DNA of 64,000 nt from a virus. The DNA lies in the IMG/VR virus record IMGVR_UViG_3300009126_000404, positions 62,001 to 126,000 of that record. One strand, 5' to 3'. Made by a program: the position numbers and the translations under genes. Under the pieces are notes generated by a model. It saw only the letters and a list, made by a program, of their open reading frames with translations, did no database searches and was not told the DNA's origin. This document shows, piece by piece, positions 1 through 8,505 of this stretch (position 1 is the first letter of the stretch; each line of letters starts with the position of its first letter).

Positions 1-1
1 G

Positions 2-295
2 GGTTTTGCTTTCCTACAACCAATTGATAAACAACCTTACTCAACTTATATAGATTTTAGAAATTTAAGCAAAGAAACAAAAGAACGAATAAAAAAAGAA
101 TGGGCAGATTGGGAAGCCACTAATCCACCTGTATTAAACACTGTTTTAAAAGACCTACTAATAGACGCAAAAGGCTATATAGACGAAAAAGGAATTTTAA
201 ACGAACCATTAACAAAAGAACTAATGTTAGAAAAACATCCTAATGCTAGATTATGGAAACACTTTAACGAAGATTTAACAAATTTGGAGATATAA
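2..295 (+). CDS. C-terminal fragment, possibly a radical SAM protein
   Basis: The frame is open from base 2 to the TAA at 293-295, giving the last 97 residues of a protein whose start lies left of the window. No catalytic motif is present. The ending (a KHFNEDLTNLE-like segment) resembles the DLD-L-R endings of several radical SAM proteins in this cluster, for example the genes ending at 6475 and 19343, so it may be the tail of another member. This rests on a weak visual match. It ends immediately before the ATG of the nucleosidase gene and is probably in the same transcript. Confidence 0.5.
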   Translation, partial: GFAFLQPIDKQPYSTYIDFRNLSKETKERIKKEWADWEATNPPVLNTVLKDLLIDAKGYIDEKGILNEPLTKELMLEKHPNARLWKHFNEDLTNLEI

Positions 296-871
296 ATGAA
301 ATATTTACTAGTTGCACTTGAAACAGAGGTGCCAAACATTGAATTACCAGATGATTATACATTAATGATTACAGGCGTAGGTAAAGTAAATGCTACTGTA
401 ATGGCTACTTTTGCAGCTCTCAACAAAGACTGCGAATGTATTATTAATTATGGAACAGCAGGAACTTTTAATCCTGATTTAGTTGGCAAACTATACAGAA
501 TTAGCACAGTCAAACAGCGAGATATGGATGCTCGTCCAACATCACCATTAGGAATTACACCATACGAAAACACAAAATTTAATGGTGACTTGCAAATTTA
601 CAAAGGAAGTAAATTTACATTAAGCACAGGCGATAACTTTGTAAAAGAAAAGCCTGAAATAAAAAGTGATTTCGTAGACATGGAAGGTTATGCTATCGCA
701 AAAACAGCAGGTATGTTTAACAAGCCATGTATAATGCTAAAATATGCAAGTGACTTAGCTGATGAACAATCGCCAGAAGAATGGCAAGCCAATCAAGCCA
801 AAGGAAAAGATATGTTTCTAGCATGGCTGTCAGATATGGAAAAGGAAATTCAAAAACTAAAAGATGAGTAA
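296..871 (+). CDS. mtnN: 5'-methylthioadenosine/S-adenosylhomocysteine nucleosidase (MTAN)
   Basis: Hydrolyses the N-glycosidic bond of SAH, methylthioadenosine and, in known MTANs, 5'-deoxyadenosine, releasing adenine. At 191 residues it is shorter than the bacterial enzyme (about 230) but keeps the hallmarks: an ETEV segment at residues 9-12 like the N-terminal acidic catalytic motif, GVGKVNAT at 27-34, STGDNF at 110-115, VDMEG at 127-131 (ribose-binding Met-Glu) and the SD pair at 152-153 matching the catalytic Asp. It follows a clipped gene directly and overlaps the next radical SAM gene by 8 nt. The context suggests it clears radical SAM by-products, which inhibit several radical SAM enzymes. 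The family call is strong; the role is inferred. Confidence 0.9.
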   Translation: MKYLLVALETEVPNIELPDDYTLMITGVGKVNATVMATFAALNKDCECIINYGTAGTFNPDLVGKLYRISTVKQRDMDARPTSPLGITPYENTKFNGDLQIYKGSKFTLSTGDNFVKEKPEIKSDFVDMEGYAIAKTAGMFNKPCIMLKYASDLADEQSPEEWQANQAKGKDMFLAWLSDMEKEIQKLKDE

Positions 872-2126
872 AAACGATTCAGGCTTTTGTGCATTACCAT
901 TTGTGCAATATAGCACCTATAACGGAGGCCGTTTTAGGCTATGTTGTATGGCTAAGGAACCTAAAGAACTTGTTAATCAAGAAGAACTAGGCATAGATGG
1001 TACATGGAATCATAATTATATAAAAGATGTAAGACGTAGAATGACTGCTGGTGAGAAACTACCAGAATGTATTGAATGTCATCATTTAGAACGTAACGAC
1101 ATAATGAGCTCACGCCAATGGGAAAACAAAGTGTGGGCAGATGTTATTGACGATGTAGTAGCCAAGGCATCCGTTAATGATTGGGAGATTGATCAACCCT
1201 TACAATTTGATTTTAGACTTGGTAATTTATGCAATTTGCAGTGTCAAATGTGTAACAAAGAAGCATCTCACTTAGTGAGTGTGGAACGTGCGGCAATGGT
1301 ACAAAGCGGACTCGGAGCGAACCATCCTGATTGGGACGGCATGATTGCAGACAAAAAAGAAGCATTACTTCAACCAGGAATAGAATGGGAAAGTTTCGAA
1401 AGAATGCTACCATATGCTCGTAAGATAAAGTTAATAGGTGGTGAACCAACAGTAGCGGCTGATATGTTCAAGTTGTTAGATATTGCTACTGAAACTGGAC
1501 ATGCAGATCATATAGAATTAAGTTTTTATACAAACATTACTAATATGCAAGACAAATGGCTTAACCAGTTAGCCAAGTTTGAAAAAGTAATTGTTAATTG
1601 CTCATTGGAAGGAATGGGAGATATGAATGACTATCTAAGACCCCCTTCCAAATGGGCTTCTGTTTGGAATAACTTTGATAAGTTAGTAAAGTTTTCTGAT
1701 ACTAAAGAAGGTAAACGTATAAAGCCTCGGGTTACTACAGTAAACCAATTAACTAATGCATTACATACAACAAAATTTTGGAAGTATATGCATGATTACC
1801 AAATGACTAGTAATAGAGGTATTGGAATGAGTTCCAATCAATTAGTGGAGCCAAACTATTATAGTATGGCATATGCTCCTGATTGGTTAAAATGGGAACA
1901 ACGTGAGCAAATTTTAGAATTCCTCGACAGTATTAAAGATAGTCCACATTTTAAGCAGTACGAAGAACCTCTTATGGAAATTGTTAATTTTAGTCTTGAT
2001 CCTAAACACAAGTATGATCCTAAAGTTATACAACAATATATTAAAGTTACAGAGAATTATGATAAACATAGGGGACACGATATTAACAAAGTGTCACCAG
2101 AATTTTCTAGACTTAAAAATATTTAA
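864..2126 (+). CDS. Radical SAM protein with N-terminal twitch-like domain
   Basis: 420 residues. An N-terminal cysteine domain (C9, C27-C28, C69-x2-C72) precedes the radical SAM core, whose 4Fe-4S motif CNLQCQMC supplies C123, C127 and C130; GGEP lies near residue 195. The order is the reverse of usual SPASM/twitch enzymes, where the auxiliary-cluster domain is C-terminal; I recall an NCBI family of 'twitch domain-containing radical SAM' proteins with this layout. The substrate is unknown. Start ATGAGTAA overlaps the stop of mtnN by 8 nt. The 3' end overlaps a convergent gene by 14 nt. A PEF motif near the C terminus recurs in relatives. Confidence 0.88.
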   Translation: MSKNDSGFCALPFVQYSTYNGGRFRLCCMAKEPKELVNQEELGIDGTWNHNYIKDVRRRMTAGEKLPECIECHHLERNDIMSSRQWENKVWADVIDDVVAKASVNDWEIDQPLQFDFRLGNLCNLQCQMCNKEASHLVSVERAAMVQSGLGANHPDWDGMIADKKEALLQPGIEWESFERMLPYARKIKLIGGEPTVAADMFKLLDIATETGHADHIELSFYTNITNMQDKWLNQLAKFEKVIVNCSLEGMGDMNDYLRPPSKWASVWNNFDKLVKFSDTKEGKRIKPRVTTVNQLTNALHTTKFWKYMHDYQMTSNRGIGMSSNQLVEPNYYSMAYAPDWLKWEQREQILEFLDSIKDSPHFKQYEEPLMEIVNFSLDPKHKYDPKVIQQYIKVTENYDKHRGHDINKVSPEFSRLKNI

Positions 2127-2943
2127 TACGTTCTGCTATACATAGCTCAGGTTTGAGCAAACTCTCATTTAATATATCAGCTTCAAAGCATTGTAACTTT
2201 GTGCCATATACAATTTGGTGTGTAATCCATTGTGCATTAAAGAACCAAATATCACCTGGATCAAATGTAATATAATGTAACGGGTGATGAAATTGATCCC
2301 ATTTCTGTTCGTTCCAAACACAACGATTACGAATTTCTGTTATAAAAGAATGTATATTTTCTTTATCAAGTTCACCTAATTTAAAGTCATCATAATATTC
2401 TTTATATAGTTGTTCTACGTCTGGACCAAATGTTAGTACTCTTGAACGTTTTTTGTCTAGTTGTACAAACATACGTATTTGTTGCTCGTTGCCAGTATGC
2501 TGTTCGTCTAGTTCATCTAAATGTAATTTATTTTCTACTAATGTATTATATCTATGACTAAGCATACGTTCACTTGTTTTATAATGTGGGAACAACATAT
2601 TAAATATTTCATTCCAGCCTTCTTGTGATTGTTTATGTTTTTTATGAAATACATCTATTTGTTCTTCAGTCCAATCACGTTCATCACGTAGTCTGTCACG
2701 TTTTTTAATATGACTATTATACCATGGCATAATCCATTTATTATCTGGAATAGTCCAATCTGGTAAGTCGTCATAGTATTCGTAGTCTAGGTTTGGTATA
2801 GTTAGATTCTTAATAACTACAGGCCAGCCGCTCTCAAAAGCAGTATACAGCCTATAATTGTCTTCTAAATCTTGGGTGTTAGCGTCGAATATATTGACGA
2901 TAAAATCATCTTTTGCTCTAATATCTTTAGCAATACGGGTCAT
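2113..2943 (-). CDS. Putative 2-oxoglutarate/Fe(II) oxygenase-like protein
   Basis: 276 residues, the only - strand gene inside the left operon. The C-terminal part has DPGDIWFFN at 228-236 followed by H242 in WITHQIVYG. This pattern is typical of the last strands of the double-stranded beta-helix in 2OG-Fe(II) oxygenases, where the His is the distal metal ligand. The proximal HxD is not obvious, so catalytic competence is uncertain. It converges on and overlaps the end of the upstream radical SAM gene by 14 nt. A CATAAATA box 35 nt before its ATG and the RBS-like TGGAGG point to its own late transcription. Confidence 0.6.
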   Translation of the reverse strand: MTRIAKDIRAKDDFIVNIFDANTQDLEDNYRLYTAFESGWPVVIKNLTIPNLDYEYYDDLPDWTIPDNKWIMPWYNSHIKKRDRLRDERDWTEEQIDVFHKKHKQSQEGWNEIFNMLFPHYKTSERMLSHRYNTLVENKLHLDELDEQHTGNEQQIRMFVQLDKKRSRVLTFGPDVEQLYKEYYDDFKLGELDKENIHSFITEIRNRCVWNEQKWDQFHHPLHYITFDPGDIWFFNAQWITHQIVYGTKLQCFEADILNESLLKPELCIAERIKYF

Positions 2944-2964
2944 ATAACCTCCATTAAATCTTTA

Positions 2965-2972
2965 GATAAATA
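2965..2972 (+). promoter_or_regulatory. T4-late-like promoter box GATAAATA (+)
   Basis: GATAAATA lies 67 nt before the amidinotransferase ATG, in a 96-nt divergent gap. T4-type late promoters have only a TATAAATA -10 element. The mirrored box on the other strand supports a divergent late-promoter pair. Confidence 0.5.
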
Positions 2973-2978
2973 CTAATA

Positions 2979-2986
2979 TATTTATG
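2979..2986 (-). promoter_or_regulatory. T4-late-like promoter box CATAAATA (-)
   Basis: Reads CATAAATA on the - strand, 35 nt upstream of the ATG at 2943. Similar boxes lie 37-38 nt before the genes starting at 26906 and 39382, so the spacing recurs. Confidence 0.55.
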
Positions 2987-3039
2987 CAAGTAAATTCTGG
3001 GCGTCAACCATTAAATAATTCAAACATAAAAGAGAAAAT

Positions 3040-4125
3040 ATGACAAAAGCAGTTAACGTATGGAGTGAATTTCAACCACTTAAAAAAATAATACTTGGTG
3101 CACCGTTTCCACCTGAAACATTTGATTGGCATAAAGACGAGGAAACTCGTACTGTTATGCGTCAAATATTCAAAGAAACCGCAGAAGATATTGAAATACT
3201 TGCAAAATTATTAGAAGATAGAGGTATTGAGGTACTGCGTCCTAGTAATATTTTTACAATTACAGGTGAAGAACAAATACAATTACCTTGGATGCATTGT
3301 GGATTTCCTAACCACCCACTAATGCCACGCGATACATTAATGCCTTATGGTAACAGTATATTTGAATTATTTACAGGTAGCGATAATCGTTACTTTGAGA
3401 ATCTGGCTTACTATGATCATTGTTCGCAATGGTTTAAAGAAGGAGCCGATTGGGTTAGTATGCCAGGAGTATTAGTAGAGAGTGGTAAGAAATATGACCA
3501 CTTTGTTGCAAACGATCGAGTACTTTATCACGCGGCAAATATGATAAAGTGCGGACGCCATGTGTTATTCAGCCAGCCGTATGAGGGCGATAGCAAACGT
3601 GGTAGGGGTACGGAACTGGGCCGTGAATGGATCCAACGTGAAATAAAGTTGAGATATCCTAATACCGAATTTTTGGACATTCCAGTAGGAGGACACATCG
3701 ACGGCAAGATAGCTCTACTAAAACCTGGTGTACTAATGACTTGGAATAGAAATTGGGTACCTGATGAAATGAAGCATTGGCACATTATTGAAGTAGCAGA
3801 TGATTTTGATATGCCTGAAGACTTTCAACAAACTCGTAAACGTAGATTCCACAAAGACTATGTAAGCAAATGGTTAAGCCATTGGGTAGGTTGCCCAGAT
3901 GAAAGTGTGTTTGATGTTAACGTATTATCGTTAGATGAAAGCACTGTTATTTGTACAGGCAAAAATGAACAAGCATTTGCAGAAATGGAAGCACATGGAA
4001 TTGAACCAATATACTGGAACTTTAGACATCAGTACTTTTGGGACGGAGGCATACATTGCCTAACAAGCGATATTGTAAGAGAAGGCAATTGCAACGATTA
4101 CATAACTAACAAGAGATATTATTAA
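3040..4125 (+). CDS. Amidinotransferase-like pentein enzyme
   Basis: 361 residues, full length for glycine/inosamine-phosphate amidinotransferases. Family signatures are PRDT..YGNSIFE at 96-108, GGHIDGK with His219, and GGIHCLT with Cys340, matching the catalytic His and Cys. Known members move the amidino group of arginine to an amine (glycine or an aminocyclitol) through an amidino-cysteine intermediate. Acceptor specificity cannot be read here. The gene begins the second part of the radical SAM operon, after a divergent promoter region, and its TAATG is shared with the next gene. A role in decorating a small molecule, sugar or protein side chain with a guanidino group is inference. Confidence 0.88.
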   Translation: MTKAVNVWSEFQPLKKIILGAPFPPETFDWHKDEETRTVMRQIFKETAEDIEILAKLLEDRGIEVLRPSNIFTITGEEQIQLPWMHCGFPNHPLMPRDTLMPYGNSIFELFTGSDNRYFENLAYYDHCSQWFKEGADWVSMPGVLVESGKKYDHFVANDRVLYHAANMIKCGRHVLFSQPYEGDSKRGRGTELGREWIQREIKLRYPNTEFLDIPVGGHIDGKIALLKPGVLMTWNRNWVPDEMKHWHIIEVADDFDMPEDFQQTRKRRFHKDYVSKWLSHWVGCPDESVFDVNVLSLDESTVICTGKNEQAFAEMEAHGIEPIYWNFRHQYFWDGGIHCLTSDIVREGNCNDYITNKRYY

Positions 4126-5225
4126 TGAACTGGTATAGACAAATACATAAACTACAAATAGACGTAACTAGTCACTGTAATGCAAGATGTGGTGCATGTA
4201 TAAGAAATATAAGTGGCGGGAAAACAAGACCTGGATTAAAACTATCTCATTTTGATCTTGATGTATGGAAAAGAATGGCAAGAGAAGATACCAAAGGTTG
4301 GTGGGTTAGACAATTAACATTAAATGGAAATTGGGGCGACCCGATGATGCACCCAGATTTAGTAGAAATGCTAGAATTTTGGATAGATCAACATCCAGAA
4401 AGTTTTATTTCAATTGCAACAAATGGAAGTATGCGTGGAACTCAATTTTGGGCAGACCTTGCTAAAGTATTAAGACAAGGTTCTCATCATAAAATTGATT
4501 TTGCTGTAGACGGAATGGAAGATACTCATCATTTATATAGAAGAAGAACCGTGTTTTCTAAATTAACAGAAAATATTAAAAGTTTCACTGACGCAGGTGG
4601 AAACGCAAATGTACAAATGACTATGTTTGAACATAACAAACATCAAATTGAAGAAGTTAAAGAATTATCAAGGCAGTTAGGAGTACGAGAGTTTGTCGCA
4701 AGAAGAAGTCACAGTGCAGAAATGCAAATTATAGATGAGGGTGAAGACTATCATATAAGTGGATATTATCCATCAAATGATAAAAATTATATTGTTGGAA
4801 CCGATAAACCGCAAATGTCAGCACGGTTTGAAGAAAATGACCATCCAGTAAGTGATAATAGAGATAGAATATGGCTAAGGGCAAATGACATATTTGAAGA
4901 ATTAAACGAAAATCATATACCAAGCAAATGTCCATGGAAGGACGAAGGTGAAGTACAAATTGATCCATGGGGTACTGTATGGCCGTGTTGTCATATAAGT
5001 TTATATGGTGGCGATAGGGCATCAGAATCTATGTCTATAGCTAGTGACTTTAGCCAAGAAGCAGAAGATGATAATTTAATTAATAAAGGTCAGAGAGATA
5101 ATAACTTACATGATAATTCGTTAAAAGATATATTAAACGGCTATTGGTTTAATGATATATTAAACAATGCAATAGAAAATGCAGATTGGAAAGTATGTAG
5201 AAAGAATTGTGGGGTGTGTAAATAA
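4125..5225 (+). CDS. Radical SAM protein with C-terminal SPASM domain
   Basis: 366 residues. The core motif CNARCGAC gives C18, C22 and C25 right at the N terminus. The C-terminal third has the SPASM pattern (CPW, then WPCC, then CRKNCGVCK at the very end), which normally binds one or two auxiliary 4Fe-4S clusters. SPASM enzymes commonly modify peptides, tRNA or carbohydrates; the substrate here is unknown. Start and stop each share one base with neighbours (TAATG), so translation is probably coupled to the amidinotransferase and the next radical SAM gene. Confidence 0.9.
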   Translation: MNWYRQIHKLQIDVTSHCNARCGACIRNISGGKTRPGLKLSHFDLDVWKRMAREDTKGWWVRQLTLNGNWGDPMMHPDLVEMLEFWIDQHPESFISIATNGSMRGTQFWADLAKVLRQGSHHKIDFAVDGMEDTHHLYRRRTVFSKLTENIKSFTDAGGNANVQMTMFEHNKHQIEEVKELSRQLGVREFVARRSHSAEMQIIDEGEDYHISGYYPSNDKNYIVGTDKPQMSARFEENDHPVSDNRDRIWLRANDIFEELNENHIPSKCPWKDEGEVQIDPWGTVWPCCHISLYGGDRASESMSIASDFSQEAEDDNLINKGQRDNNLHDNSLKDILNGYWFNDILNNAIENADWKVCRKNCGVCK

Positions 5226-6475
5226 TGTACGTTAATCCAATGTTAAACGATACTCGCTATCCAACGTGCCTTGCACCTTGGAACGCATTGACTATTAAAT
5301 GGGGTGGTAATGTATTGCCGGACATTATCTATAATGGAAAATTTGGTAACATTACAAAACAAACATTACCTGAAATTTTGAATAGTGACGAAGCAGTAGC
5401 ATTAAGAAAGTCACACGCAGATAGAATAGTACCTAAGGCATGTTTGGCGTGTACTAAAAAAGAACAAAGCGGCAAAAGCCGTAGAATGTATTTTTGGGAT
5501 AAACTAGATGAAGATGTAAAACGTGGTAGTATTAAAAATACCGTAGACAGTAAGCCCGATATACGTTATTTAGACTTTACAATTAGTAATAAATGCAACC
5601 TAGCATGTATACATTGTAACCCATTTGTTAGCACAGGTTGGACCAAAGACGGAAAGAAATTAAACAAAGAAGCACCAGAATACTGGACTCAACAACAAAT
5701 TGGTTATCACGGTGTGGAAGATATGTCATTCCTTGATAACTTATTTGCAGACCCAGAATATTTTCGTAACTTACAGTGGGTAGCACTAAGAGGCGGCGAA
5801 CCTTTATATGATGAAAGTTGTAAAGCAATATTACAATGGTTTATTGATCAAGGACTAGCAAAAAACATTATGTTAGATATTAGTACAAATGCAACAGTAT
5901 TTGATGAAGATTTTCAAAAAATATTTAAACATTTTAAGCACATTGAATTACTTATTAGTATAGAAGCAGTTGACGAATTATATAGTGTAGTACGTGGTGG
6001 ACAATACACATTTGAAGATTTAGAAAGAAACATAGAAAAGTTTTACGAATACCCAAACATTGAAGTTGTGTTTGCCGTGACAGTTATGCTAACAAATGTA
6101 TTTGGGTTAGATAAAGTATGGAATTGGTTTAAAGAAAAACATGTACATAGAGCAAGTATAAGCATGAGCAACGTAGTAGTAAATCCTACATACCTCAATA
6201 TTGCATTCATGCCAGACGTATTAAAGTACATTATGTATGATAAATTACTACAGATTCCAGATCAAAGCATTTGGCCTAAAGGAAGTTATCATGCAGATGA
6301 AATACATTATCAAACAGGCATCCATGCTATTCGTGACGGATTACAAGTTGAAGTAGACGAAGCAGAACAAAAAAAGCAATGGAATTGGTTTGTTAAGTAT
6401 ACTGAAGACTTGGATAGATTACGTGGCACAGACACGTTTGCACTAATAAAGGAATTAAAATTATATAATGAATAA
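5225..6475 (+). CDS. Radical SAM protein, N-terminal twitch-like domain lacking the CC pair
   Basis: 416 residues. Core motif CNLACIHC supplies C124, C128 and C131, and RGGEP follows near residue 190. The N-terminal domain keeps C15 and the later CLAC (C73, C76), but the adjacent Cys-Cys pair seen in all nine relatives in this window is replaced by Asp-Ile at about residues 33-34. The auxiliary cluster may therefore be missing or bound differently. Shares TAATG with the preceding SPASM gene and overlaps the aminotransferase-like gene by 8 nt. Confidence 0.88.
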   Translation: MYVNPMLNDTRYPTCLAPWNALTIKWGGNVLPDIIYNGKFGNITKQTLPEILNSDEAVALRKSHADRIVPKACLACTKKEQSGKSRRMYFWDKLDEDVKRGSIKNTVDSKPDIRYLDFTISNKCNLACIHCNPFVSTGWTKDGKKLNKEAPEYWTQQQIGYHGVEDMSFLDNLFADPEYFRNLQWVALRGGEPLYDESCKAILQWFIDQGLAKNIMLDISTNATVFDEDFQKIFKHFKHIELLISIEAVDELYSVVRGGQYTFEDLERNIEKFYEYPNIEVVFAVTVMLTNVFGLDKVWNWFKEKHVHRASISMSNVVVNPTYLNIAFMPDVLKYIMYDKLLQIPDQSIWPKGSYHADEIHYQTGIHAIRDGLQVEVDEAEQKKQWNWFVKYTEDLDRLRGTDTFALIKELKLYNE

Positions 6476-7373
6476 CCCAGACTTTGGAAAAACAGGAAAC
6501 AGTGTATGGAACCAACCATATTTTGATTATTTAAATGAAACATTCTTTCCTAATATAGATATATCAACACTAGCTGATGAATCTAACATTATGTTGGATA
6601 GATATCAAGGATGGATTGAAAGCAGTAAACTAAACAAGTTTAATGGACTAGATGCATTTCCTTATCGTTTTGCAAGTGTAGGAACTACACAAACATTAGA
6701 TTGGTGGCATTACTATTGCTCAGTAAATAATCTTAACCTTAAAATGTTTAGAGGCGAGTACCCGTATAATAGAGATGTTTATATGCAAAAGAAAATAGAA
6801 TGGTCACATAGTATTGACGACATAGGATTAACACAAGGCGATGCAGTTTTAGTAAGTGTACCATTTAGTGGTACTGGGCGTGTTCCTGAAAGGTGGAACG
6901 ATATAATTAAAATATGTAATCAATTAAAAATTCCAGTACTAGTAGATTGTGCATGGTTTGGAACTTGTTTTGATATTGAAATAAATTTAGATGAACCGTG
7001 TATTAAAATGGTTGTGTTTAGTACTACAAAAGGATTAAGTTGTGGTAACTGGCGTAGTGGTATTGTATTCTCACGTATAAACGAAGGTAGTTTAGAAGTA
7101 CAAACAGATTGGAATCATGGAAATCATTTAGCGACAGCAATTGCTAACAGGCTTATGGAAAAATTTGGACCCGACACTATTCCTAAAAAATATTTAGATT
7201 CACATATTGCTGTATGTGAACATTATGGATTTGAAATGACAAACACAGTACATATTGCACTAGCACCAAAAGGACCTAAGTATGATGAGTTTCATAGAGA
7301 TGGAATATATAACAGAATTAATATTGCAAAAGCATTAAAACGTCACAAAACAAAAGGAAACTTTTATGAATAG
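6468..7373 (+). CDS. PLP-dependent aminotransferase-like protein (fold type I)
   Basis: 301 residues, short for the family (usually 350-400). Recognisable segments are VLVDCAWFG at 157-165, where D160 would pair with the pyridine nitrogen, and STTKGLSCGNWRSG at 185-198, where K188 would form the Schiff base. The N-terminal substrate arm and most of the small C-terminal domain look reduced, so activity is not certain. Overlaps both neighbours by 8 nt in the radical SAM operon. It could supply an amine group, for example to a sugar, but nothing in the sequence fixes the substrate. Confidence 0.7.
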   Translation: MNNPDFGKTGNSVWNQPYFDYLNETFFPNIDISTLADESNIMLDRYQGWIESSKLNKFNGLDAFPYRFASVGTTQTLDWWHYYCSVNNLNLKMFRGEYPYNRDVYMQKKIEWSHSIDDIGLTQGDAVLVSVPFSGTGRVPERWNDIIKICNQLKIPVLVDCAWFGTCFDIEINLDEPCIKMVVFSTTKGLSCGNWRSGIVFSRINEGSLEVQTDWNHGNHLATAIANRLMEKFGPDTIPKKYLDSHIAVCEHYGFEMTNTVHIALAPKGPKYDEFHRDGIYNRINIAKALKRHKTKGNFYE

Positions 7374-8505
7374 ACTACCTAGTAATGCCTGTGCTTATCC
7401 ATTTAAAGCAGAGATGCTTATGCATGGACAACCTTCTACACCTTGTTGTAGATTCCATAATAGGTTTCTTACAGATAGAGGGTTTGATGAGATACGTGAA
7501 ACAATGATGCGTAACGAATGGCACCCTGGTTGTTATAAATGTAAGTCAGATGAAGAAATGAAAGGTAGCAGTATGAGAACTGAAGCTGATGAATTCTTTG
7601 ATGACTTTACAGATACAATACGTTTAGAATATTTAGAAATAACAGTAGGTAGGCTTTGTAACTTGGCTTGTTTAAGTTGCGGAAGTGACTTTAGCCACAC
7701 CTGGGATAAAGATGAACTTGCATTAGGTATTAGTGATGAGGCAAAAATAAAGAAGTTAAAGGAAGTACAAGAATACGACTTAGATAATTTAGACTTAGGT
7801 AAATTAGAGCATGTTAAGTTTATTAAAGTAACAGGTGGAGAACCATTTTTGCATAGACAGTTTTTAAACTTAGTCGTTAGATTAGCGGACAGCGGACTAG
7901 CAGGACAGATCGACTTAGAAATATTTACAAACTGTACATGGTATCCAGCAAAACTAGAATTAGATGCATTGTTAAAATTTAAACGTATACAACTAAGTCC
8001 TAGCATTGATGGAGTTGAAAGTACAAACGACCTTCTACGTTACCCTAGTAAATGGAATAAAATTGAGACTACACTTGACAAGTGGATAGAGCTTAAAGAC
8101 GCTACAGGACGCTTAAAAATAGCTACAGCCACCACTATAAGCGTCATTAACGCTCCACAGATGCATGAGTTTATACATTGGGCAAGAGTGCATAAAGGAA
8201 TAGGAGTAATGCTACAAACAGTATATGAACCTCATTATTTAAGTGTTGAGCATTGGAGCAATGAATATAGAAGATTATTAAAACTAACAATAGATCAACA
8301 ATACATGGGTTTTAATAAAAATAGCAATAAGTTTGATGCTAGTTATAAACTATTAAACAATTTGTGTTCTGTTGTAACTAATGCACAGAATGATAAAACA
8401 GAAGAATACATAATAGAGCTAAAAAGAATATTAGCACATCGTGGACAAGATATAAGCATGGCTCCTAAGTTTGCTAATATATTAAAGTATATGAATTATG
8501 ATTAA
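7366..8505 (+). CDS. Radical SAM protein with N-terminal twitch-like domain
   Basis: 379 residues. N-terminal cysteines C9, C27-C28, C56 and C59; core motif CNLACLSC with C98, C102 and C105; GGEP follows about 60 residues later. The whole N-terminal domain is compact. The ATGAATAG start overlaps the aminotransferase-like stop by 8 nt and the end overlaps the next radical SAM gene by 8 nt. No substrate can be inferred. Confidence 0.88.
   Translation: MNRLPSNACAYPFKAEMLMHGQPSTPCCRFHNRFLTDRGFDEIRETMMRNEWHPGCYKCKSDEEMKGSSMRTEADEFFDDFTDTIRLEYLEITVGRLCNLACLSCGSDFSHTWDKDELALGISDEAKIKKLKEVQEYDLDNLDLGKLEHVKFIKVTGGEPFLHRQFLNLVVRLADSGLAGQIDLEIFTNCTWYPAKLELDALLKFKRIQLSPSIDGVESTNDLLRYPSKWNKIETTLDKWIELKDATGRLKIATATTISVINAPQMHEFIHWARVHKGIGVMLQTVYEPHYLSVEHWSNEYRRLLKLTIDQQYMGFNKNSNKFDASYKLLNNLCSVVTNAQNDKTEEYIIELKRILAHRGQDISMAPKFANILKYMNYD

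Noticed and set aside
7533-8006. Long antisense frame (157 codons) on the - strand
   Set aside because: It lies wholly inside a radical SAM gene with intact motifs, is Ser/Leu/Lys-rich as typical of a shadow frame, and has no ribosome binding site or neighbouring coupling.
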